Source of the DNA: Przewalskia tangutica
Lineage: Eukaryota > Streptophyta > Magnoliopsida > Solanales > Solanaceae
Direction: 5' to 3'
Length of the DNA stretch: 64,000 nt
Assembly (NCBI GenBank): GCA_029844215.1
Contig: CM056733.1
Location: forward strand, 16,427,501 to 16,491,500
The notes beneath the pieces are model-generated. The model had not been told where the DNA came from and did no database searches. It saw only the letters and a program-made list of their open reading frames with translations. Within the stretch, counting starts at the first letter, position 1. Each line of letters starts with the position of its first letter. Of this stretch, positions 45,134 to 57,970 are shown in pieces. A program made the translations under genes and the position numbers.

Positions 45134-45774
45134 GGTCACGACCGAACCTGCCCGTGGATCGTGCCTAACCCCGCACCCTAGTGATACAACATCGAGAAAA
45201 TCAATGAAATAAAAACATGAACATGAATTAAGAGAAAAGATAAATAAACAGCCAACCAAAACGATTTGCCTTCATCATACATACATAAATACCCGAACGT
45301 TATCCTTTTACAAACCCCGCCACAACAAAGCATGCACTCTAAGATTTTTACAAGAGCTATGACGACAGGGCCCCGCCATACCCTCGAATGTATAAGAATC
45401 TACAGCACTGTGGTAACATACCAAAAGATAAGCCTCCAAGGAACGGAGCTTCCCAATACGAAAGGTGATCCTAAAAGCGGGGATCGACAAATGATGTACC
45501 TTTTACTCATGCAGATGAACGCACTCCGGCGAGGTCATAACAGTACCAAGTATGTGAAATCAGAAATACTATAAATGAAATCATAATAGTCTATATAAAG
45601 CAGAGACATGTATGATAACCAAACTACGCTCACAACATAGAAGCAATCATGTCAAGTCGTGACTCACGCCTCAAAGTCATCCTCACGCCGTGGAACTTCT
45701 TCCTCACCGTCGGCGCCTAGGTACAAATCATGTGATACGATATCGTGTCTCGCCCATCTTATGGACCCAATATA

Positions 45775-46135
45775 GAAACGTGTGGAATACATTCCGGATG
45801 AACCGAGTCGTGAAATACATTCCCGGATGAACCTAGTCAAGTGATATACATTCGGATGAACCTAGTCGAGTGAAATACATTCGGATGACCCGGTAATCAA
45901 GTGAAATACATTCCCGGATGACCCGGTAATCAAGTGAAATACATTCCCGGATGACCCGGTAATCAAGTGAAATACATTCCCGGATGACCCGGTAATCAAG
46001 TGAAATACATTCCCGGATGACCCGGTAATCAAGTGATATACATTCCCGGATGACCCGGTAATCAAGTGAAATACATTCCCGGATGACCCGGTAATCAAGT
46101 GAAATACATTCCCGGATGACCCGGTAATCAAGTAG
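45775..46135 (-). repeat. 33-bp minisatellite in the 3' LTR of element VIII
   Basis: About ten units built on GTGAAATACATTCCCGGATG plus ACCCGGTAATCAA. Inner units are almost identical; outer units diverge (ACCTAGTCGA). Because 33 is a multiple of three, long open frames arise that are not genes. Confidence 0.93.
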
Positions 46136-48057
46136 AACACCGTACTTGCACAACAAGGCTATCACACGTAACATGGTCAAGTTTCATAACAACAAGCATA
46201 AGCAAGTTACACACGACTCAAGGTACTTTCATTTTATGCCAAAGTCCGGATTTTAACCTTAAAGTACTACGTCCGTTAAATTCCTTTTAAGATCCATTTC
46301 TTTTACAAAGGTCACCCGATACCCGTAGTATAAAATTGAGTGACTAATATTGTTAAGTAAACCAAAATGCTTTCCTTTGTAAAATCAAGTAACAACCTTA
46401 TTTTCCAAACGTTCAAGTTTGCCTAATTTCGAATGCTCAAGTTTCTCATTTTAGAAAAAGGTTTCGTAGTTCATAGTTTTAAATCCTTTAAAACATAATT
46501 CTCCTTTAAACGTTTTGAGAAACCTATGTCTTATAAGTGAGTAGGTTATTCTTGTTTATAATCAATCTTATTAAGCAGCCATGATCTAGGAAATGTCATT
46601 TTGTCTCATCTTAGCTTCTATGCAGATGGAAGTTTCTACTGGTTTTAGTAATACTAAATCTGTCCAAAACATTTCCTTTTATTAACGCTGCAGTGGTTTG
46701 TCGATACACATTCGATTTCGAAATCAAGAAACATTTTTAAGCCGTTATACCTAACTTCCCATAAAGCTAGTATAACTCTTAAGGTTCCAAAATCCAAGTA
46801 TTACTTCTTCTCTCAAAATGATTCAAAAATCTTTTGAAATACTTCAAGTTCTTTATTATCACATAGCCAGCCAGTTATAGTTCAGATCAGTTACCTCTTA
46901 AAAACCACAAGTACTTTCTTACCTACATAAAACTGTTATAACCAACTTCCCATAAAGCCGTTATAACACTTTATGTTTCAAACCAATCAAATACATTAAA
47001 CATATGTACGCTCACCGCACTACATAGTTATACACATATCATGCTAGAACAGATAGGAAGAGGTTCACATACCGCGACGATTATCGACTAATAGCAAAAC
47101 GCTCCAAGTACCTCAAACCGCTGGCTACACTCTACCAAGCAGATCACTCCACACGTAGTACTACAACCTATAGAGGCCACAAAGCGCCTATTAATATCTT
47201 TAGATCCCGACGAATATTCTACGAAAATTCGGCAAGACCTCCCCGCAACAACAGAAATCTCCTCCTCTATCGAGGCCGACTACCAAGCCAACCAGGGGGG
47301 GTTAACACGTCTAACCGGACGTGTACAATTCTACTACACACAAATGTTACACAAGTCTACTGTAATACAGTCCTATGTAATTACAGCTCGCTCTTCTTTA
47401 AATTCAGCTTAAGTCGCAAGACATTGCCTGTAAGTATTATTCGAGCTTAAGGCAAAAGACATTGCCGCACAACTATGTTCAGTTCTATATATAGTATACT
47501 TAACTATATACTCCTACAACATGTAATTTCCAATTACAACATAAGGTCAAGAATGTTTACCTCGATAAGCCCAAAATTATCCGAGTTTATATGTCGATCC
47601 TGAACAACGTTTAGCTCCTACTCCGGGCTCTCCAATCCGTTCCAACCAACCCTTAGAAGTTCTAACTAACTTCTACTTATGACTTCAACTACGGGTGAAG
47701 ATTTACTTAGGGTTTGCTTTTTGATCGAGGAAGTATAATAGTATTTTCTGGGCTTTTGTAAAAGTGTAACCTTGGGAATACTACAAGGTATTTGGGCCAA
47801 GGTATTTGGGCATTATAACAATACTTGGAGAGTATTTTTATACCACAAAAAGGGGGGTATTTATACGAGACAACTAGGCTAGGGGGGGGGGGGTACCCCA
47901 CGGCAAAACACCACAAAGGGGAGGGAGGTGGCTCTCGGCCAAGGGCTCTCAAAGGGGGAGGGGGGTGTGGTGGACGAAAGCTCAAGGGAGAGGGAGTATT
48001 TTGAGACTTAGTTAGATTGCTCAAGTTTTTGGATGAAGAAAGTCTTCAACTGTAGGG

Positions 48058-48065
48058 TATTTATA
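48058..48065 (-). promoter_or_regulatory. Putative TATA box, element VIII 3' LTR
   Basis: TATTTATAGGTCAAG on the plus strand at the family position. Confidence 0.7.
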
Positions 48066-48475
48066 GGTCAAGTGAAGGCCAACCAATGGCCAAGATCCAT
48101 CCAAGTGTTAGGCAAGTGTAAGGTCAAGATTAAGCCATGTGCAACCTTATCCATCTACCCAAAATATCCTACCAACTCCTTGACCAAAAATAATGCACAA
48201 AAAACGTGCCAACCTTCCCACTTTCGTCCGTCCACTCCTTCCAATTAGAGGGTGACAAGTGTCGCCCTCTCGTTGGTCCAAATGTTTCGTCTCTCGAAAA
48301 ATCCGCAAAATTATAAATGACATAGCCGGAATTTTCCTACGAAAGTCGTGGAAACGTTTCATTTAAAAACGACTCTAATCGGGTGTTGTGTACAAATTTC
48401 GAAACTAGCCAACTTTAAGGCTCAAATTATAATACGCACGCTCACGCATATTCTCTCGGAAATACGGGTATAACA

Positions 48476-48507
48476 TTCTCCTCCTTAGAAACATTCGTCC
48501 GAATGTT
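48476..48507 (-). promoter_or_regulatory. Polypurine tract and inverted repeat of element VIII
   Basis: Minus strand: AACATTCGGACGAATGTT (48507-48490), then AGGAGGAGAA (48485-48476). One G fewer in the loop than in III. Confidence 0.85.
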
Positions 48508-49440
48508 CCTTCTCAAGACGGATAACGATAAAGTTCTTCTAATAAGTTGCCAACGCCACAACTGGCCACGAAACAACACATGCACGCAAATACTTATATC
48601 CAAGTCCACGAGGAAACACCTCTAACATCACAAACTTTTGTCACTTTGCCGCGAGGTTCTAGTGTCACCCGCGACCCAACAAATGGTACTGATCGCATGC
48701 GATTCCTGAGGTCTAAAATATACATCCTTCGCACCTTCTCCCTTTACAAGAAATGATCATATCTAAGCTCGCAATACATGCTCGCCTCTACCCTTACTCG
48801 TCGTACTCTTCTCGAACTCTTGAACTCTTCCAAGATATTACCACACTTCGGGCCATTACTTGATTCTCCAAACTGGAGTCACCACCTCCAACTTGGTTAT
48901 CTTACTAGCCTCAATCTTCCTTAAGGCCACTTCCGCCTTCACGATCCGCCAGTCGAACATATCCACGAACTCATACGATGGTCATCTAAACTTGGGCCTA
49001 GCACCCTCGTGACCCTACCACCTGGCGGGACCACCCAGAGCTGACCCCACCTCATTCCGGGCTACGGGTTGACACGCAACACGTCCTCAACCCGAGCCTC
49101 TGTCACGCCGACTCTCTCGTTTCTCGATCCGGAACAACCTTGCTAAATCACATCATGAAAGATACCACTTTCATTTACCCAACCCAGAGACTTATCACAC
49201 AATATATCTAGGCATAAAATGCACTCTGACAAGGATCACTCGCAAAATCTTGTACTCAAGACGGCCTTACATCTAAGGTCTCAACTGTAATATTCTAAGG
49301 TTCATCAATTTCTCACCCCGTGCTTACTCCTTTTCCCCAACTGTGTTCCTAAATCACATTTTAGCACAAAGCTATCCAACATAACACTTAACACATTAAC
49401 ATAACATTAAAACATACAAGCCTCTAGATGGTTAGGATAT
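48508..49440 (-). other. Non-coding 3' interior of element VIII with conserved block
   Basis: The conserved block is at about 48920-49140, with arms CGGGTTGA and TCAACCCG at 49065-49094, and GGGTGCTAGGCCCAAG on the minus strand near 48990-49010. No pol coding. Confidence 0.68.
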
Positions 49441-50670
49441 ACCGGCTACCGCTCCACTCTAATCATAAGTCCGCCTGCAGGCGTATAATCGTAGAAGCGA
49501 TGAACTCGCCATCGATCCGTAGGTCGCGCTGCCGCCGCATCTCCTATAAGCACGCTCTCGTCACATGGCTCGACGGCCGCAGTGAAGCAAGCACCGATAA
49601 AAGACGACATTTCCGGGATGATGTTTGCCACATCGCGCACACCGAGGGGACATGAATCTCGCCGCTAGCACTCACGTAAACTCGCGGAACTAAGCCCCGA
49701 GCTCGACCAGCCTCGAATACCCCGAACGACCAAGATCGCGGAGGACCACTGCATCGGCGGAGGTACATAACTAGATCACGGCCAGGCGTCCGCCTCGAAA
49801 GTTACCAAAGGACCCTGCTGCTCGCCTCTTCTCGCCGATCTCGGTCATTCCGTCGACCTCTCCGTGCCTCGCATCCTAGTGCATAAGCTTGCATGCGGGC
49901 AATGTCCATGCCCGGTGAAGAGCTACACCCGCATAAGCCTCGCCAAGTAATCGTCCAGCCGTGCGTAGCGGTGTACTGGCTCCTCCATATCCGCATTACT
50001 GGGGAACATACCGAGCTAATGAGTCGAACTCCACATTGTACTCTCTAACCGTCGCCCGCCCCGCCTCAACGCGTCAAAAATCTGCTACCCGAGCCCTCTC
50101 ATCTGGAGGCAAGAAATGTGCAAGAAATGCCTCGAGAACTCGTCCCAAATCGCTGGAAGTGCATGCTCTTCCCGACAACTCCCACGAATCAAACTACCGG
50201 TCAATCGCAGATCACGCGGTGATGCGAACCCAATACCACCGACTCGCTCGAGGCTCGATCACTCATGATCCGTAGCTGCTCGGATAAACTCGAGGATCGC
50301 CTCGCCTCTCGATCCATAGAACACCGGAGGGCTACAACTCGTGAAGTCCCGTAGCCTCAAATCGCTCGCCGGTGAACTACGGCGCTGGGCCGGAATCGCC
50401 TGATTCAAACTATCCTCATATTCGCCACGACTCGCCAAGAATCGCCATCTCTTGTACTTATCTCATCGGCTCAGCCGTGGACCGAGGCTCAGTATCAGAG
50501 TCTCGCAGCCATCGCCGCGCTTAAACTCGCTGGCCTTGGGCGGCGCTAAACCCGCCGTCGGAGTACTGCTCGTGCATCGACCGGTCCCGCGCCTCGCATT
50601 TCTCAGATCTCACTAACAGACTCCTCGATCGCCTTGCCCATCCGGGCACAGGTTGCCTTACGCGAGGCAT
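49441..50670 (-). pseudogene. gag: gag pseudogene of element VIII
   Basis: Start ATG at 50670-50668. The core is degraded but F-L-P-P and V-R-E-Y-N-V can be read at about 50120-50030. M-D-I-A-R-M-Q-A-Y-A-L-G-C-E-A-R-R-G-R-R-N-D-R follows at 49915-49840. The zinc-knuckle region at about 49660-49545 shows C-A-M-W/C-G-K-H-H-P-G and C-L-H-C-G. The order matches gag of element I; many indels fall at CHG sites. No single frame covers it. Confidence 0.75.
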
Positions 50671-50775
50671 AATCGTAAAGGAAAGGAATACGCCGGAGGG
50701 TCCAATTTATCACACTCTAAGGCACGATCTCGAATGAGAAGAATGGAAACCAATCCTAAATGTCCTGCACCTCTC

Positions 50776-50809
50776 GATTATAGATGTGGTGCACAACACA
50801 CCGATAATC
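50776..50809 (-). other. Leader hairpin with GTGCAC loop (element VIII)
   Basis: Same 34-nt fold as in II, III and V. Confidence 0.6.
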
Positions 50810-50854
50810 AAGACTCTACTAGACACGGTTCAGAGACACTTTCCGAGGACTAAT

Positions 50855-50866
50855 CGCTCGATACCA
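50855..50866 (-). promoter_or_regulatory. tRNA primer binding site of element VIII (altered)
   Basis: CGCTCGATACCA on the plus strand; CTG read as CG, as in element VI. Confidence 0.82.
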
Positions 50867-50870
50867 CTTT

Positions 50871-53408
50871 TGTCACGACCAACCCGCTCGCGGATCGTGC
50901 CTTACCCTGCACCCTAGTGATACAACATCGAGAAAATCAGCGAAATAAAAACATGAACATGAATTAAGAGAAAAGATAAATAAACAGCCAACCAAAACAG
51001 TTGCCTTCATCATACATACATAAATACCCGACAGCTATCCTTTTTACAAACCCCGCCACAATACATGCACTCTAAGATTTTTACAGAGCTATGACGGACA
51101 GTGGCTCGCCATACCACAATGTATAAGAATCTACGCACTGTGGTAACATACCAAAAGATAAGCCTCCAAGGAACGGAGCTTCCCAATACGCTGAAAGGTG
51201 ATCCTAAAAGCGGATCGATACCATGTACTTTTACATGCGGCATGAACGCACTTCAAGGAGGTCAAGACAATGTACCAAGTATGTGAAATCGTAATATCAG
51301 AATGAAATCATAATAGTCTATATAAAGCGAGAGACATGTATGATAACCAAACTACGATTCACAACATAGAAGCCATGTCAAGTCGTGACTCACGCCTCAA
51401 AGTCATCCTCACGCCCGTGGAACTTCTTCCTCACCGCCAGCCTAGGTACAAATCATGTGATACGTATAATGTGTCTCGCCCATCTTATGGACCCAATATA
51501 GAAACGTGGAATACATTCCGGATGAACCCAGAGTCGATGAAATACATTCGGATGAACCGGTAGTCAAGTGATATACATTCGGATGAACCAGAGTCGAGTG
51601 AAATACATTCCGGATGACCCGTAATCAAGTGAAATACATTCGGATGACGTAATCAAGTGAAATACATTCGGATGACCAGAATCAAGTGAAATACATTCCG
51701 GATGACCCGGAATCAAGTGAAATACATTCGGATGACCGGTAATCAAGTGATATACATTCGGATGACCCGTAATCAAGTGAAATACATTCGGATGACCCGT
51801 AATCAAGTGAAATACATTCGGATGACCCTAATCAAGTAGAACACCGCACTTGCACAACAAGGCTATCACACGTAACATGGTCAAGTTTCATAACAACAAG
51901 CATAAGCAAGTTACACACGACTCAAGGTACTTTCATTTTATGCCAAAGTCCGATTTTAACCTTAAAGTACTACGTCAGTTAAATTCCTTTTAAGATCCAT
52001 TTCTTTTACAAAGGTCACCCGATACGTAGTATAAAATTGAGTGACTAATATTGTTAAGTAAACCAAAATGCTTTCCTTTGTAAAATCAAGTAACAACCTT
52101 ATTTTCCAAACATTCAAGTTTGCCTAATTTCGAATGCTCAAGTTTCTCATTTTAGAAAAAGGTTTCGTAGTTCATAGTTTTAAATCCTTTAAAACATAAT
52201 TCTCCTTTAAACGTTTTGAGAAACCTATGTCTTATAAGTGAGTAGGTTATTCTTGTTTATAATCAATCTTATTAAGCAGCCATGATCTAGGAAATGTCAT
52301 TTTGTCTCATCTTAGCTTCTATGCAGATGGAAGTTTCTACTGGTTTTAGTAATACTAAATCTGTCCAAAACATTTCCTTTTATTAACGCTGCAGTGGTTT
52401 GTCGATACACATTCTGATTTCCGAAATCAGTAAAACATTTTTAAGCCGTTATACCTAACTTCCCATAAAGCTAGTATAACTCTTAAGTTTCCAAAACCAA
52501 GTATTACTTCTCTCAAAATGATTCAAAATCTTTTGAAATACTTCAAGTTCTTTATTATCACATAGCCACCAGCTTATAGTTCAAATCGCTACCTCTTAAA
52601 AACCACAAGTACTTTCTTACCTACATAAAGCTGTTATAACCAACTTCCCATAAAGCCGTTATAACACTTTATGTTTCAAACCAATCAAATACATTAAACA
52701 TATGTACGTCTACCGTACTACATAGTTATACACATATCATGCTAGAACAGATAGGAAGAGGTTCACATACCTCGCGACGATTATCGACTAATAGCAAAAC
52801 GCTCCAAGTACCTCAAACCGCTCTACACACTCTCAAGCAGATCACCCACACGTAGTACTACAACCTATAGAGGCCACAAAGCGCCTATTAATTTGTTTAG
52901 TTCCCGACGTAGATTATTCTACGTAAAATTCAGAAGACTCTCCCGCAACAACAGAATCTCCTCTCTATCGAGGCCGACTACCAAGCCAACTGGGGTTACC
53001 ACGCCTAACCTGACGTGTACAATTCTACTACACAAGAATGTTACACAAGTCTACCAGAATACACCCATGTAATTACAGCTTCTCTTCTTTAAATTCAGGC
53101 TTAAGTCGCAAGACATTGCCGTAAGTATTATTCAGGCTTAAGTCAAAAGACATTGCCGCACAACTATGTTCAGTTCTATATATAGTATACTTAACTATAT
53201 ACTCCTACAACATGTAATTTCCAATTACAAATGTAAGGTCAAGAATGTTTACCTCGATAAGCCCAAAATTATCCGAGTTTATATGTCGATCCTGAACAAC
53301 GTTTAGCTCCTACTCCGGGCTCTCCAATCCGTTCCAACCAACCCTTAGAAGTTCTAACTAACTTCTACTTATGACTTCAACTACGGGTGAAGATTTACTT
53401 AGGGTTTC
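50871..53408 (-). repeat. 5' LTR of element VIII, first part
   Basis: TGTCACGACC start; minisatellite at 51500-51838; GTACGTCTACCGTAC at 52704-52718; cut at AGGGTTTC by element IX. It matches 45134-47700 of the other LTR. The remainder is at 62291-63018, with TATTTATA at 62610-62617. Confidence 0.92.
51500..51838 (-). repeat. 33-bp minisatellite in the 5' LTR of element VIII, with shortened units
   Basis: The units correspond one by one to 45775-46135, but CCCGG is often read as CGG or CG (ACATTCGGATG in place of ACATTCCCGGATG). This shortening at CCGG sites is part of the CHG anomaly. Confidence 0.9.
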
Positions 53409-53822
53409 TGTTATACCCCGTATTTCCAGAGTATGTACGTGAGTGTGTACGTATTATAATTTGAGCCTTAAAGTAGGCTAGTTTCGAAATTTGTACACAA
53501 GTGCCGAAAGGAGTCGTTTTTCGACGAAACGTTTCCACAGCTTTCGTAGGGAAAATTCCGACTATGTCATTTAAAATTTTTGCGGATTTTTCCGAGAGAC
53601 GAAACATTTTGGACCAACGAGAGGGCGACACTTGTCACCCTCTAATTGGAAGGAGTGGACGGCAAAATGGGCAAAGTTGGACGAAAATGGTGAGTTGGGT
53701 TAGGTAGGATATTTTGTGCAAGTTGTTGTGGTAGATGGATAAGGTGCACTTGGCTTAAATCTAGCCCTACACTTGCCTTGCACTTGGCACCATCTTGGCC
53801 ATTGATTGGCCTTCACTTGACC

Positions 53823-53830
53823 TATAAATA
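53823..53830 (+). promoter_or_regulatory. Putative TATA box, element IX 5' LTR
   Basis: TATAAATACCCCCC, 415 bp into the LTR, followed by TTCTTCATCC. In the 3' LTR the same place reads TATAAATT (59448). Confidence 0.73.
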
Positions 53831-55727
53831 CCCCCCTTAGTTGATGAACTTCTTCATCCAAAAATTGTCTAAGTCTTGAAAATCCCTCCCTCTCCCTCAA
53901 CCTTGTTCTCGTCCAAACACCACCCCTCTCCCCTTCAAGGCCCTCGCCGAGCCCCCTTGCCTAGTGGCTTTCCAGCCGAGAGCAACCCCTAGCCTAGTTG
54001 TGCTAGTCAAAATACTACCCCTTGGTAGAAATGTATTCTACAAGTATCGTTATAATGCCCAAAATACTTTAGCCAAATACCTTGTAGTACTTTCCAAAGT
54101 ACCTTTATACTAAGCCCTAAAATACTATTATACTTTCCTTTAGCCACTAAACGAAACCCTAAGGAAAAATCTTCACCCGTAGTTGAAGTATTAAGTAGAA
54201 GTTGTGTAGACACTTCTAAGGGTTTCTTGGAGCGCTTTTGGAGCGCATTTTAGTAGAGCTAAACCTTGTTCAGAACGACATATAAACTCGGATAATTTTG
54301 GGCTTATCGAGGTAAACATTGACCTTCGTTGTAATTGGAAATTACATGTTGTAGGAATATATAGTTGAAGTATACTATATATAGAACTGAACATTATAAT
54401 TGTGCGCAATGTCTTTTGACTTAAGCCCGATTAATACTTACGCAATGTCTTGCGACTTAAGCCCAATTTAAATAAGAGAATCAATCGTTTTTACATAGGA
54501 TCATTACAAGAGACTTGTGTAGCATTGCCGCGGTAGTAGAATTGTACACGCCCGGCCAGACGTGTTAACCCTCGGTTGGCTTGGTAGCCGCCGATAGAGG
54601 AGAGATTTACGCTGCCATGGGGGAGGTCGCGAATTTTCTCGTAGAATATTCTACGCCGATCTAAAGATATTAATAGGCGCCAGGGCCTCTATAGGTTGTA
54701 GTATCGCGCGTGGAGTGATCCGCTGATCGAGAGTGTCGCCGACGGTTTGAGGTACTTGAGCGCTTTGCTATTAGTCGATAATCGCCGCGAGGTATGTGAA
54801 CCTCTTCCTATCTCTTCTAGCATGATACGTGTGAACTATGTAGTACCAGACGCATACGTGCTAAATGTATTTGATTGATTTAAAACATAAAGTGTTATAA
54901 CGCTTTATGAGAAGTTGGTTATAATAGCTTTATGTGGATAAGCACATACTTTGTTTTTACAAAGGTAATCGATTTGAATAATAATCGCTTGATATGTGTT
55001 AATAAAGAACTTGAAGCATTTCAAAAGATCTATGAATCGCTTTGAAAGAATGAGTATTACTTGGTTTTGAAGCTTAAGAGTTATACTAACTTTATGGGAA
55101 GTTAGGTATAACGGCTTAAGAATGTTTTACCGATTTCGGAAATCGTAACGTATCGACAAACCATCGCAAATACTAATAAAAGGAAAATGTATTGACTAAA
55201 GAAGTATTATTAAAACCAAGAGAAACCTCCATCCGCATAAGCTAAGATGAGACAAAATGATATTACATTTCCTAGATCATGGTCGCTTAATAAGATTGAT
55301 TATAAACAAGAATAACCTACTCACTTATAAGACATAGGTTTCTCAAAACGCTTAAAGGAGAATTATGTTTTAAAGGATTTAAAACTATGAACTACGTAAA
55401 CCTTTTCTAAAATGAGAAACTTGAGCATTCGAAATTAGGCAAACTCAACGCTTGGAAAATAAGGTTGTCCCTTGATTTTACAAAGGAAAGCATTTTGGTT
55501 TACTTAACAATGTTAGTCACTCAAATTTTATACTACGTATCGTGACCTTTGTAAAAGAAATGGATCTTAAAAGGAATTTAACGACGAGTACTTTAAGGTT
55601 AAAATCCGACTTTGATATAAAATGAAAGTACTCGAGTCGTGGTAACTTGCTTATACTTGTTGTTATGAAACTTGACCATGTTACGGTGATAGCCTTGTTG
55701 TGTAAGCATCGTATTCTACTCGACTAC

Positions 55728-55990
55728 CGTTCATCCGAATGTATATCACTTGACACGGCTCATCCGAATGTATTTCACTCGACCACGGCTCATCCGAATG
55801 TGTTTCACTTGATTACCGGCTCATCCGGAATGTATTTCACTGAGGACCGGTTCATCCGGAATGTATTTCACTTGAGGACCGGTTCATCCGGAATGTATTT
55901 CACTCGAGGACCGTTCATCCGGAATGTATTTCACTGAGGACCGGTTCATCCGAATGTATTCCATTCGACTACCGGCTCATGGACGAACCG
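55728..55990 (+). repeat. 33-bp minisatellite, element IX 5' LTR
   Basis: About eight units of TTCATCCGGAATGTATTTCA + CTCGAGGACCG. Same unit as in element VIII, opposite strand. Confidence 0.88.
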
Positions 55991-56648
55991 AATGTATTCC
56001 ACCCTTTTTATATCGGGTCCCTAAGACGGGCCGAGACTCGTTATACGATTACATGATTTGTACCTAGATCGCGGCAGCTGGCGAAGGAGTTCCACGCACG
56101 AGGATGACTTTTGTGGCGCGAGTCCTCGACTTGACATGATCGCTTCTATGTTGTGAATCGTAGTTTGCTATCATACATGTCTCCCGCTTTATATAGACTA
56201 TTATGATTTCATTTACAGATTTTACGCTTCACATACTTGGTACTGCAGATCGACTCTCCTTCGGGCTGCGCTCATGCCGCAGTAAAAGGTACATCGGCCG
56301 CCGATCCCCGCTTAGGATCACCTTTCAACAGATTGAAAGCTCCGCCTTCGAGGCTTATCTTTTGTATGTTACTCGAGTCCAGATGCTTATACATTCTGTG
56401 GTATGGGCCCCGCCCCGTCATAGCCGTTGTAAAATCTTAGAGGTCTCAGAGTAATCGCCAAGTGTGGTTTGTAAAAAGGATAATCGTCGTATTTATGTAT
56501 ATACGATGAAGGCAAATCGCTTGCTGGCCTGCTTATTTATCTTTTCTCTTAATTCATGTTCATGTTTTTATTTCCGCCGATTTTCTCTCGATGTCAGATC
56601 ACCAGGTGCCCGGTAGGCACTACCACGCCCGTTCGGTCGTGACAAAAG

Positions 56649-56660
56649 TGGTATCGAGCG
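56649..56660 (+). promoter_or_regulatory. tRNA primer binding site of element IX (altered)
   Basis: TGGTATCGAGCG, four bases after the LTR. It corresponds to TGGTATCAGAGC with CAG read as CG. Confidence 0.82.
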
Positions 56661-56703
56661 CTTAGTCCTCTGAAAGTGTCTACGCATCGTGTCTAGTAGT
56701 CTT

Positions 56704-56734
56704 GATTATCGGTGTGTGCACCACATCTATAATC
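56704..56734 (+). other. Leader hairpin (element IX), loop shortened
   Basis: Outer stem GATTAT/ATAATC and GTGCAC are kept, but TTG is missing before it, so the loop and inner stem are altered. Confidence 0.5.
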
Positions 56735-56841
56735 GTGAGGTCAGCAGGACATTTAGGATTGGTTTCATTCTTCTCATTCCGAGATCGCGGCCTGTAGTCG
56801 CAGGATAAATCGACCCTCCGACGATTCCTTCCTTTACCGCT

Positions 56842-57970
56842 ATGCCTCCGCGTAAGGCAACCTGTGCCCGTATGGGCAAGGCAAATGAGGAGTCGTTAGT
56901 GAGATACAGGAGTACGAGGGCGCAGCCCGGCCAAGACTGAGACAAGATTCGACGGCGGTTTCGCGACGCCAAAGACCAAAGAGAGTTTAGAGCCGCAGCA
57001 GCCTCGCCGAGACTACAAGACTGAGCCTCCACCCCACACCGAGCCGATGAGACGGGGTACAAGGAGATGGCCCGCCATCGCCGTGGTCGTGGGCCGATAT
57101 GAGGATAGGCCGGATGCAGCAGCCCATTTCAAGAGCACCCGTAGTACACCCCGAGCGCATGGGCTGAGGCTACGTGACTTCCCGAGTTGTATCCTCCGTT
57201 GTTCTATGGATCGAGAGCCGAGGACGACTCGTGAGTTTATCCGACACCACAATGATCATGAGAGTGATCGAGCCTCGCAGGCAGAGTCGTGGTATTGTTC
57301 GCATCACCGCGTGATACCGCAGCTGATCGTTTGATTCGCGAGCCGCCCCGGAAGAGCATGCACTTCCAGCAGCTTGGGATGAGTTCTCGAGGGCATTTCT
57401 TGCACATTTCTTGCCTCCACAGATGAGGAGGGCTCGGGCCGGCAGATTTTTGACGCTGAGGCAGACTGCGACGGTTAGAGAGTACAATGTGGAGTTCGAC
57501 TCATTAGCTCAGTATGTTCCCGCCAGAGTAGCGGATATGGAGGACAGAGTACACCGCCACGCCACCGGCTGGATGATTACTTGGCGAGGCTTGTACGGTG
57601 TAGCTCTTCACCGCATGGACATTGCCCGCACGCAAGCTCATGCACCAGATGCGAGGCACGGAGAGGTCGACTAATGACCGAGATCGCAGTAAGAGGCCGA
57701 ACAGCAGGTCCTTTGGTAACTTTCGAGGCGGACCGCCTCCAGCTAGCCTAGTTATGTACTCCACCAAGACAGAGTGGTCCCCGCCTTCGGACGCTCAGGT
57801 ATTCGAGCCTGGTCGAGCTCCGTGGCTTCCGTTCACAGTATACGCGAGTGCTAGCTACGGATTCACGCCCTCAGGCACGCGTGTGGCAAACATCATCCCG
57901 GAATGTCGCTTTTTATCGGGTGCTTGTTTCACCGCGCCGTGGCCATGTGACGAGATCAGGTTATAGGAGA
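56842..57970 (+). pseudogene. gag: gag pseudogene of element IX
   Basis: The ATG at 56842 gives M-P-P-R-K-A-T-C-A-R-M-G-K-A. The N-terminal region runs through broken frames (L-R-L-R-D-F-P-S at about 57165). From about 57408 the Retrotrans_gag core is open: MPPQMRRARAGRFLTLRQ, VREYNVEFDSLAQYVP, M-E-D-R-V-H-R-H-A-T-G (57411-57574), then M-D-I-A-R-T-Q-A-H-A. The zinc-knuckle region is degraded (C-R-F-L-S-G-A-C-F-T, about 57901-57930). It resembles gag of element I but cannot yield a full protein. Confidence 0.8.

Larger units (their letters stand above)
45134..48475 (-). repeat. 3' LTR of element VIII (3342 bp)
   Basis: It holds the 33-bp minisatellite at 45775-46135, the CATAAAGC/GTTATAACC blocks near 46925 and 46740, and TATTTATA (minus TATA box) at 48058-48065. 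Short G runs flank GTACCCCACGG near 47890. Ends GGGTATAACA. Confidence 0.93.
53409..56644 (+). repeat. 5' LTR of element IX (3236 bp)
   Basis: TGTTATACCCCG...GTCGTGACA. TATAAATACC at 53823; TTATAAC/CTTTATG blocks near 54890-54935 and 55078-55115; 33-bp minisatellite at 55728-55990 with units TTCATCCGGAATGTATTTCA. Confidence 0.95.

Noticed and set aside
45833..46180. Long open frames made of a repeated L-D-Y-R-V-I-R-E-C-I-S peptide (also 61307-61636 and 55647-55937)
   Set aside because: They are translations of the 33-bp LTR minisatellite, open only because 33 is divisible by three; the same array is open in several frames and lies in a non-coding LTR region.
51500..51838. CRISPR-like array of ~33-bp repeats
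   Set aside because: Units are contiguous with no unique spacers, sit inside plant LTRs and recur in four LTR copies; it is a minisatellite.
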